Program-made: the position numbers and the translations under genes
Part shown: positions 1-5,533 of the stretch, piece after piece
Layout of the letters: every line of letters begins with the position of its first letter
Position numbering within the stretch: position 1 is the stretch's first letter
Origin: an uncultured Traorella sp.
GTDB taxonomy: Bacteria; Bacillota_I; Bacilli_A; Erysipelotrichales; Erysipelotrichaceae
Length of the DNA: 10,133 nucleotides
Assembly: GCA_945938205.1 (NCBI GenBank)
Contig: CAMEUL010000035.1
Span: 1-10,133 of the forward strand
Direction: 5' to 3'
The notes under the pieces: generated by a model
What the model saw: only the letters and a program-made list of their open reading frames with translations
Database searches by the model: none
Told to the model about the DNA's origin: nothing

Positions 1-361
1 GTGTTGCATTTTCCACTAGATTCAGTATGTAAATTTTCTTTCCCTTTGCTTCAAGAGCTGTCTTTGAGAATTCTTCTTGAATTGAAAGAATCGCTTCTTT
101 TTTGATGGTGGTATTTGCACCATCAACCAATATCATATCCGTATAATTTCTCTCTTTGACACGAGCACAAGTATCACACTGTTCACAGGCAAATCCTTTT
201 TCATCACACAAAATACTCTGTGCTAGGAAAATAGCTGCATCCAATTTCCCACAACCGCGATCGCCATAAAACAAAAAGGCATGTGAAAGTTTATCATTCA
301 AAAGTGAATTTTCAAGTATTCTGTAAGCTATTGGCTGATTCTTTTTCAGTTTTTCTCTCAT
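1..361 (-). CDS. holB: DNA polymerase III delta' subunit (clamp loader), N-terminal part
   Basis: HolB is the delta-prime subunit of the clamp loader, which opens the sliding clamp and places it on primed DNA. Only the first 120 residues are present; the gene runs off the left edge. Reading the minus strand from the ATG at 361 gives an open frame with the family's opening pattern: the LSHAFLF stretch at residues 25-31, a P-loop region GDRGCGKLD at 33-41, and four zinc-ligand cysteines at 52, 59, 62 and 65 (CEQCDTC cluster). The last P-loop position is Leu instead of Thr/Ser; from memory, GKLDAA also occurs in other Firmicutes delta-prime proteins, so I do not treat it as a defect. The start overlaps the tmk stop as ATGA, which suggests translational coupling. 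Order tmk then holB is common in Firmicutes. The frame is supported by the motifs, and the full length cannot be judged here. Confidence 0.93.
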   Translation of the reverse strand, partial: MREKLKKNQPIAYRILENSLLNDKLSHAFLFYGDRGCGKLDAAIFLAQSILCDEKGFACEQCDTCARVKERNYTDMILVDGANTTIKKEAILSIQEEFSKTALEAKGKKIYILNLVENAT

Positions 362-981
362 TTGGAAATCGTCTCCAAAACAATCTTCATCGAATCTTCT
401 ACGACTTTATCCACATTCTGTGATGCATCGACCACATGCATACGGTGACGATATTTTTTGAGAACATGTTGATATCCTTCACTGACATCTTTATGAAAGG
501 TATTGGTTTCCAGATCTAGACGATCTTTAAAGGCACGACTTTCGATGCGTTTCAGACCTTCGTCATATTTCAGATCCAAGAAGATGGTCGTATCCGGAAA
601 ATGTCCTTCGATTGCAAACTGATTGATCGTATAAACATTATCAATTCCCAAATGGCGTGCATAGCCTTGGTAAGCCAGAGATGAATCAATAAAACGGTCA
701 CAAATAACGATTTGCCCTTTATTGATTGCAGGGATTACTTTTTCTACAAGATGCTGACGGCGACTGGCCGCATAAAGCAATGCTTCTGTTTTCGCATCCA
801 TGGCAGTATTCTTCGGATCAAGAATTACATCACGTATCTGCTCTGCAATATCAATTCCGCCAGGTTCTCTTGTATAGATGGCATCATATCCCAATTCCTG
901 AAGTTTTTTCTGAACCAATGTAGAGATGGTTGTTTTTCCGCTTCCATCCGGTCCTTCAAATGTGATAAAATATCCTCTCAT
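358..981 (-). CDS. tmk: Thymidylate kinase (dTMP kinase)
   Basis: Phosphorylates dTMP to dTDP with ATP, an essential cytoplasmic step of dTTP supply. With the chosen start the protein has 207 residues, normal for the family. The P-loop GPDGSGKTT lies at 10-18, the TREPGG motif at 37-42, the DR motif (CDRFIDSSLAYQG) at about 94-106, and the LID segment with FKDRLDLE at about 151-158 followed by FHKDVSEGY. The reading frame continues upstream to an ATG at 1050. That longer start is unlikely: the 23 extra residues resemble nothing in the family, an AAGGAG site sits 7 nt before the ATG at 981, and a promoter -10 box (1010-1015) lies inside the extra stretch. The gene overlaps holB by 4 nt and is separated from the pilin gene upstream by a terminator, so tmk-holB should start its own transcript. 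Confidence 0.97.
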   Translation of the reverse strand: MRGYFITFEGPDGSGKTTISTLVQKKLQELGYDAIYTREPGGIDIAEQIRDVILDPKNTAMDAKTEALLYAASRRQHLVEKVIPAINKGQIVICDRFIDSSLAYQGYARHLGIDNVYTINQFAIEGHFPDTTIFLDLKYDEGLKRIESRAFKDRLDLETNTFHKDVSEGYQHVLKKYRHRMHVVDASQNVDKVVEDSMKIVLETISK

Positions 982-988
982 ACAAGTA

Positions 989-994
989 CTCCTT
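989..994 (-). promoter_or_regulatory. Ribosome binding site that fixes the tmk start
   Basis: The minus strand reads AAGGAG here, 7 nt before the ATG at 981. It decides in favour of the short start over the upstream in-frame ATG at 1050. Confidence 0.85.
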
Positions 995-1009
995 CTTGAT
1001 AACATAATG

Positions 1010-1018
1010 ATTATATCA
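1010..1018 (-). promoter_or_regulatory. Predicted extended -10 promoter for tmk-holB
   Basis: The minus strand carries TGATATAAT: a perfect TATAAT (1010-1015) preceded by the TGn extension. I find no convincing -35 box at 16-18 bp, which is acceptable for extended -10 promoters. The predicted transcript start is near 1003, giving a leader of about 22 nt with the AAGGAG site inside. It lies just downstream of the pilin terminator, where a new promoter is expected. Confidence 0.65.
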
Positions 1019-1060
1019 CAAGAATCAGCGGAAACATAGGCTGTTTTCATATGACTCTAT

Positions 1061-1112
1061 ATAAAAAAATAATGTGAATCTCATATAGCTATTTCGCATA
1101 AAGACTCACATT
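1061..1112 (-). terminator. Intrinsic terminator of the mutS-to-pilin operon
   Basis: On the minus strand, AATGTGAGTCT (1112-1102) pairs with AGATTCACATT (1081-1071): 11 bp with one G-U pair around a 20-nt loop that can pair further near its base. A run of seven U follows almost directly (1069-1063). The hairpin begins 10 nt after the pilin stop codon. The plus strand has no U-run after the stem, so the terminator acts in one direction. It separates the long operon from tmk-holB. Confidence 0.85.
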
Positions 1113-1122
1113 CTATTCTACA

Positions 1123-1650
1123 TTAATATCCATTCCACCAGATTCGATCCGGATATGGTATATGAGCTGTAAAGTCGCCTCCTACCCAATCATCACTGGT
1201 GGCAGGATCTCCATTATATTCCAATCGTTCCCATTTCTGTGTTGTAATATCCCACTTGAATACTTTTCCACTGGCAAGATCAGCATAACGCATCTTGGTT
1301 ACATTTGCTTTTTCTACTAAAGCAATTACTTTAAAGTTAGAGAGTCCTTGTTCTACAAGAAGATCATAAATAGCTCGGATCCTCGTTTTTGAAGGATCTG
1401 GAGCATCACCTTTACTTGAAATAGCCTCGTAAGTGATTAGATCTCCACTGCTGTAGGCATCTCCACTGGCATATTCTTTCACTGCAACGGTTTGAACAGC
1501 ATTATAAAAGGCATGTGCATTGGCATACATTTTGGCTTCATCTGCTTCATGCAGATATTTTAAGACAGACGGTACACTTACCGCCATCAAAACAGCTAGC
1601 ACAACTACAACAACCATGATTTCTATAAGTGTAAAACCTTTTCTATTCAT
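1123..1650 (-). CDS. Type IV pilin-like protein with prepilin-type N-terminal signal
   Basis: A 175-residue class III signal protein. The short basic leader MNRKG is followed by FTLIE: a prepilin peptidase would cut after Gly5 and methylate Phe6, and Glu10 is the conserved mature Glu5. Residues 6-29 form one hydrophobic helix, with Pro27 at the place of the pilin Pro22 kink. The rest is a soluble domain without any cysteine, so it has no disulfide-closed D-region. The C-terminus is rich in aromatic residues (RIWWNGY). This pattern fits major or minor pilins of type IV pili, type II-like pseudopilins or competence pseudopilins of the ComG type; the sequence does not decide between them. An AGAAGG site lies 6 nt before the ATG. 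No prepilin peptidase, assembly ATPase or platform protein gene is in the window, so partners must lie elsewhere. The gene sits 23 nt after the acetyltransferase gene and may be read from the operon, from its own promoter, or both. Confidence 0.88.
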   Translation of the reverse strand: MNRKGFTLIEIMVVVVVLAVLMAVSVPSVLKYLHEADEAKMYANAHAFYNAVQTVAVKEYASGDAYSSGDLITYEAISSKGDAPDPSKTRIRAIYDLLVEQGLSNFKVIALVEKANVTKMRYADLASGKVFKWDITTQKWERLEYNGDPATSDDWVGGDFTAHIPYPDRIWWNGY

Positions 1651-1672
1651 AACTTGCCTTCTTTACTTACCC

Positions 1673-1702
1673 ATTATCTCATTTTTTTACGGTATTTGAC
1701 AA
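1673..1702 (-). promoter_or_regulatory. Candidate internal promoter for the pilin-like gene
   Basis: The minus strand has TTGTCA (1702-1697, 5 of 6 matches to the -35 consensus), an 18-bp spacer, and GATAAT (1678-1673, 5 of 6) preceded by TGA, an extended -10. The -10 box overlaps the stop codon of the acetyltransferase gene. The predicted start is near 1666, which leaves about 16 nt before the pilin ATG with the ribosome binding site inside. This is a prediction from pattern only. Confidence 0.5.
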
Positions 1703-2240
1703 GTTGATCTTTTGATTCATAATGTCCGATTCCCTGTTCATTGACATCCTGCATCGGACTCATTTCAAATCCTTTTGTCAGCGATTTAGCACCTGCCTGT
1801 GAAACGGCTTCTGCATAGACCTCTTTTACGAAATATCCTTCTTTTTCTTTTTCATCCAAAAAATGAGCGAATGCTTTACCCATATCTTTCATACAGCTTT
1901 GTCCACGATATTTTTCATCGACGGCAATGGTATAAAGGTAAATGATGTTCTCTCCTTTTTGCATTCCAATATTCTGCAGTTCTGAGAAATGTCCACCATT
2001 CAGATAATGTTTTTTTTGTTCCTCATCGATAAAAATAACTGTAAAATAACCTGCCAGTTGATTGGTTTCTTCGTCAATGCTGAAAAACAGACCTTCTTTG
2101 GATTTTTCATAAAGACTTCTGACATACTCTGGAGAAAGATAGTCATTTCCCGTTGGAGGAAACAGAATGTTCTCCAGTTTTATCATTTCTTCAAACCAAT
2201 AAGCAGTGACTTCATCATTCACAAGCGTCTTCAGTTTCAT
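1674..2240 (-). CDS. GNAT-family N-acetyltransferase-like protein
   Basis: A 188-residue cytoplasmic protein with the GNAT fold pattern: a predicted strand pair around 51-72 (LFFSID, then LAGYFTVIFID), then YLYTIAVDEKYRG at 101-113, which is motif A, and a late AEAVSQAGAKSLTKGFEM segment (143-160) like motif B. The acetyl-CoA loop is off consensus: where GNATs usually have RGxGxG, this protein has RGQSCM (112-117). It may bind the cofactor differently or less well. The substrate cannot be told. The start is uncertain: the ATG at 2240 and an in-frame GTG at 2249 both lack a well-placed ribosome binding site, and I chose ATG. Either way the start lies inside the end of the phosphatase gene (26 or 35 nt overlap), so translation is probably coupled. 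Confidence 0.75.
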   Translation of the reverse strand: MKLKTLVNDEVTAYWFEEMIKLENILFPPTGNDYLSPEYVRSLYEKSKEGLFFSIDEETNQLAGYFTVIFIDEEQKKHYLNGGHFSELQNIGMQKGENIIYLYTIAVDEKYRGQSCMKDMGKAFAHFLDEKEKEGYFVKEVYAEAVSQAGAKSLTKGFEMSPMQDVNEQGIGHYESKDQLVKYRKKMR

Positions 2241-2841
2241 AACAATCACGATAAGCTGTATTTCCTGCTTCTTCTACAACCCATTCTCCTTTCTTGTCAA
2301 CAAGAATGCTGACAGAACAATTTTCAACACCTCGTGGATTAGCGGCATCCATCAGTGCCTCCCGCACCTTTACGTCCAGAGATGAGAGCAGCGTAATGAT
2401 AGCTCCGCCATGACTGACAACAAGCACATTGCCATCTGGTGTGTTCTGACGAATTTCTTCCAAAGCTGACATCACACGCTTTAAAAGCATATTCATGGTT
2501 TCACCACCCAGATCCACAAAGCCTTCTGCCATTTTCTCAAAACCTAATGAAAACAGTTTCTCTTCACTGTCTCCCTCAATGCTTCCAAAATTGAGTTCCT
2601 TGAGTTTTTTTGTAGGATAAATCGGCACATCTCTTCCTTCAAGGATCAGCTGAGCTGTATCCATGACTCGTTCGCTTGTGGAACAGTAACAGCTGACAAA
2701 AGGAATCATTTTGAGTCCTTTTCCGACTGCTTTCGCCTGACGTATTCCTTTTTCTGTCAGAGGAGAATCACACCATCCCTGTATCTTATTCTGTACATTA
2801 AACAGCGTTTCTCCATGACGAACGATATAAATTCTCAACAT
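2215..2841 (-). CDS. Histidine phosphatase superfamily protein (phosphoglycerate mutase-like)
   Basis: A 208-residue member of the branch-1 histidine phosphatases, the group holding cofactor-dependent phosphoglycerate mutases and many broad or sugar phosphatases. The catalytic RHG motif is at 8-10 (VRHGET, His9 the phosphate acceptor). A conserved Arg58 lies in STSERVMDTAQ, the probable acid Glu82 in ELNFG, and the second active-site histidine is His144 in VVSHGG. The length, shorter than the roughly 230-250 residues of true glycolytic mutases, favours a phosphatase, but the substrate is not visible. The ATG at 2841 has AGAAAGGA 6 nt upstream; an in-frame ATG at 2859 has a poorer site. The start overlaps the miaA stop by 7 nt, and the 3' end overlaps the acetyltransferase gene. 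Confidence 0.92.
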   Translation of the reverse strand: MLRIYIVRHGETLFNVQNKIQGWCDSPLTEKGIRQAKAVGKGLKMIPFVSCYCSTSERVMDTAQLILEGRDVPIYPTKKLKELNFGSIEGDSEEKLFSLGFEKMAEGFVDLGGETMNMLLKRVMSALEEIRQNTPDGNVLVVSHGGAIITLLSSLDVKVREALMDAANPRGVENCSVSILVDKKGEWVVEEAGNTAYRDCYETEDACE

Positions 2842-3752
2842 ATGATTTCCTTTCTCCATTCTTCCAGATCCTGCTCGATCTGTTTTCTAAAATCTTCTTG
2901 AGTAATATCATACCAATGCACATTCATTTGATGATTGAACCAAGTGTATTGTCGCTTGGCAAAATTTCGGGAATTCTTTTTGATCAGTGCTACAGTTTCT
3001 TCTACTGTTGCTTCTTTTTTAAAATAAGCTTCCCATTCCTTGTAGCCGATTCCTTGAAGTGATTGCAGTTTAAAATCATCCATTGAAGTAATAAGTGAAG
3101 ACACTTCTTCTAAAAGATGATGATTCATCATCACATCTACTCTTTCATCAATACGCTGATAGATATAGTCTCTATCTGCCGTGAGTCCAATCACAAATGC
3201 ATCAAAAACAGGCTGATGATTCTGTCTTTCTTCTGCTTCGCTTTTCTTGTTTCCCATGTGGGCACGCATCAGAGCTCTTTCGATTCTCTTTCGATTATTT
3301 TTATGAATTTTTTCAAGGGATGCTGGATCTACGATACGCAACATGTTCCAGCATTCATCCTCACTTCTTGATTTTAGAAAGGCTTCAAAATCTTCATCCT
3401 TTTCTTCATCATTGAATTCATAATCATAATAAAGCGATTTGATGTAAAGTCCGGTTCCACCACAAATGATTGGAATCTTATGTTGTTTGACTAGTTCATG
3501 AATAATCTTGCGGGCTTCTTTCTGGAAAATCATCACATTGAAGTCATCTTTATAGGAGCAGTAATCGATCAGATGATGTTTTACGCCCTGCATTTCTTCC
3601 GGCGTTACCTTAGCAGTTCCCACGCTCATTTCACGATAAACCTGCATGGAATCTCCACTGATGATTTCAGTGTCAAACTTTTTCGCAAGTTGAATGCTGA
3701 GAGAAGTTTTTCCTACACCGGTAGGTCCAACGATCAGAATTATTTTTTCCAT
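2835..3752 (-). CDS. miaA: tRNA dimethylallyltransferase (i6A37 synthase)
   Basis: Transfers a dimethylallyl group from dimethylallyl diphosphate to N6 of A37 in tRNAs that read codons starting with U, which steadies codon pairing. The 305-residue length is typical. The P-loop GPTGVGKTS is at 9-17, GDSMQVY at 33-39 (Asp34 is the expected base for A37), HHLID at 59-63, GGTGLYI at 98-104, NNRKRIERAL at 152-161, GIGYKE at 234-239 and KRQYTWF at 266-272. All hallmark motifs are intact. The start overlaps the end of mutL by 13 nt, with GAGGTGG just before the ATG. The order mutS-mutL-miaA is a widely conserved arrangement in Firmicutes, and mutL-miaA pairing also occurs in proteobacteria. Confidence 0.97.
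   Translation of the reverse strand: MEKIILIVGPTGVGKTSLSIQLAKKFDTEIISGDSMQVYREMSVGTAKVTPEEMQGVKHHLIDYCSYKDDFNVMIFQKEARKIIHELVKQHKIPIICGGTGLYIKSLYYDYEFNDEEKDEDFEAFLKSRSEDECWNMLRIVDPASLEKIHKNNRKRIERALMRAHMGNKKSEAEERQNHQPVFDAFVIGLTADRDYIYQRIDERVDVMMNHHLLEEVSSLITSMDDFKLQSLQGIGYKEWEAYFKKEATVEETVALIKKNSRNFAKRQYTWFNHQMNVHWYDITQEDFRKQIEQDLEEWRKEIIC
2848..2855 (-). promoter_or_regulatory. Ribosome binding site that fixes the phosphatase start
   Basis: The minus strand reads AGAAAGGA, a good match to the 16S rRNA tail complement, 6 nt before the ATG at 2841. It lies within the last codons of miaA and favours this start over the in-frame ATG at 2859. Confidence 0.75.
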
Positions 3753-5533
3753 GTTCCACCTCGATAGAAATCTTTCTCCAACTGTTCATCTGATATGCAG
3801 ATCATAGTCGGACGTCCGTGTGGACAAGTAAACGGCTGTTCACATTTTTTCAGATCTTCAATCACCTGTTTCATTTCTTCCATGTTCAGATTTCGATTAA
3901 AACGAATACTTGTATGGCAGGCAAGAGATGCCAGAGTTGCTTTTCTGAGTCCTTCGGCTTCAATTTTCTGATGATCGAGATAATAATCAAAAATGTCGTG
4001 CATGAACTGTGACAGATTCGTATCTTTCAGCCAAACAGGAATTTCACGAAGAATCACTGCATCTTCTCCAAAGCACTCACATTTCAACTGCATATGGGCA
4101 ATCATTTCATTGATATCTTGTATCTGAGCCATGATCTGTGGTGTTACACGTATGACTTCCGGAATCAAAAGTGACTGCATTTCGCAGTTTCGAAACAAAT
4201 TCTTTTTCAGTACTTCATAATGATATTTTTCCTGGGCTGCATGCTGATCAATGATATAAAGACCTTTTTCTCCCTGAGCAAGAATATAATTGCCATGGAA
4301 TTGTCCGATCAGCGTCAATTCAGGAAAAGAAGGATTGACAGGTTCACTGATTTTTTCCTCAAAATCCATTTCTTTTCCAACAGTTCTTGGTTTTTCTTCT
4401 TTTATTTCGTCTTTGATATCTTCTTTTGTTTCATAGTTCACAAAGCTTTCTTCCATCTTTGGAAGATATGTATCTTTTGTCAGATACATCTCCATTGTTG
4501 GCATTTCCACTTTTACTTTTTCTTTAACCGGTTCAATTTCTGGAACCTGAAGATTTTCACGCAATGCATTTCGCAAGGCCCTGAAAATAAAATCCTCTAG
4601 CTGTTTTTCTTTGGAAAGACGGACTTCCCATTTGGAAGGATGCACATTGACATCTAACAGTTGCGCATCCATTTCAATATTTAATACCACAATTGGATAT
4701 CTCTCCGATGGCATATAAGCATGATAAGCATCCTGAATGGCTTTGTAGATCCTTGGATGACGAATCATTCGATGATTCATGGTAATATACATATAGTATT
4801 TGGTAGCACGTGTAATATTTGGCTGCACAGCATAGCCTTGAAGATGATAATCTTCATCTTTCGCATCAATTTGAATGGCACCTTTTGCTGCCTCTCTTCC
4901 AAAAATCTGAAAGATCACTTCTTGAAGATTTCCTTTACCGCTGGTCTTAAATGTTTCCACATGGTTATGGGTCAGCACAAAAGAAATCTCTGGATATGCC
5001 AAGGCAAATTTCTGGATTACATCACTGATCAGTGAAAATTCATATTGTGTAGTTTTCAGATGTTTGTAACGAGCAGGTGTTTTGGCGAAAAGATTTTCAA
5101 TGTCAATCTGGCATCCTTTGGGTGTTGAGAATGTCTGATAGGCTATTCTTTTTCCATAATGTACTTGGATCAAGGTAGATTCTATGCCATTATTGGCTTT
5201 TAATGTGACCTCACTCACAGAAGCAATCGAAGGAAGTGCTTCTCCACGAAATCCTAATGAATGAATATTCCAGAGATCGCTTTCCTCTTTGATCTTGCTG
5301 GTTGCGTGTCGTTCAAATGCCAAAGCACAGTCTTCAGCGTCCATTCCATCACCATCATCGATGATGGTAATCTTGGAAAGTCCTCCTTCCAACACATGAA
5401 TCTCGATATGTTTCGCATGGGCATCAATGGAATTTTCCACACATTCTTTCACAATTCCCATTGGACGTTCTACAACCTCACCGGCAGCAATCATATTGGT
5501 GATATGTTCATTCAACTGAGTGATCTTACTCAT
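3740..5533 (-). CDS. mutL: DNA mismatch repair protein MutL (endonuclease type)
   Basis: The coordinating ATPase and, in this type, the nicking nuclease of mismatch repair. It has 597 residues. The GHKL ATPase domain shows IAAGEVVERP at 15-24, Glu30/Glu33/Asn34 in KECVENS, DDGDGMD at 59-65, RHATSK at 75-80, GFRGEAL at 94-100 and the ATP-contacting lysine in NVHPSKW (301). A charged linker spans about 330-400. The C-terminal dimer domain carries DQHAAQEKYHYE at 429-440, an exact fit to DQHA(X)2E(X)4E, the metal-dependent endonuclease motif. QSLLIP at 453-458 is a probable clamp-binding motif by position and form. ACHTS (538-542) and CPHGRP (570-575) complete the metal site seen in this class. 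The presence of the nuclease motif implies strand nicking without MutH. The gene overlaps the mutS stop by 8 nt and has AGGAGA 5 nt before its ATG. Confidence 0.98.
   Translation of the reverse strand: MSKITQLNEHITNMIAAGEVVERPMGIVKECVENSIDAHAKHIEIHVLEGGLSKITIIDDGDGMDAEDCALAFERHATSKIKEESDLWNIHSLGFRGEALPSIASVSEVTLKANNGIESTLIQVHYGKRIAYQTFSTPKGCQIDIENLFAKTPARYKHLKTTQYEFSLISDVIQKFALAYPEISFVLTHNHVETFKTSGKGNLQEVIFQIFGREAAKGAIQIDAKDEDYHLQGYAVQPNITRATKYYMYITMNHRMIRHPRIYKAIQDAYHAYMPSERYPIVVLNIEMDAQLLDVNVHPSKWEVRLSKEKQLEDFIFRALRNALRENLQVPEIEPVKEKVKVEMPTMEMYLTKDTYLPKMEESFVNYETKEDIKDEIKEEKPRTVGKEMDFEEKISEPVNPSFPELTLIGQFHGNYILAQGEKGLYIIDQHAAQEKYHYEVLKKNLFRNCEMQSLLIPEVIRVTPQIMAQIQDINEMIAHMQLKCECFGEDAVILREIPVWLKDTNLSQFMHDIFDYYLDHQKIEAEGLRKATLASLACHTSIRFNRNLNMEEMKQVIEDLKKCEQPFTCPHGRPTMICISDEQLEKDFYRGGTWKK

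Noticed and set aside
230..270. HolB P-loop ending GKL instead of GKT/GKS as a sign of loss of function
   Set aside because: From memory, GKLDAA-type loops are usual in Firmicutes delta-prime subunits, and delta-prime need not hydrolyse ATP, so this is not unusual.
982..1050. Longer tmk reading frame starting at the ATG at 1050
   Set aside because: The extra residues do not resemble the family, the -10 box lies inside them, and AAGGAG stands right before the ATG at 981.
1061..1112. Hairpin near tmk as a riboswitch or a bidirectional terminator
   Set aside because: The U-run is on the minus-strand side only and the stem directly follows the pilin stop. It lies upstream of the tmk promoter, so it is not in the tmk leader.
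4380..4560. Low-complexity lysine and glutamate-rich stretch of MutL as a possible insertion
   Set aside because: It falls in the linker between the ATPase and dimer domains, which is normally variable and charged in MutL.
4220..4600. Plus-strand open frame opposite mutL, with similar antisense frames opposite mutS, miaA and tmk
   Set aside because: These are mirror frames of strongly supported genes. They are rich in Phe and Cys as expected for antisense of acidic proteins and have no family motifs.
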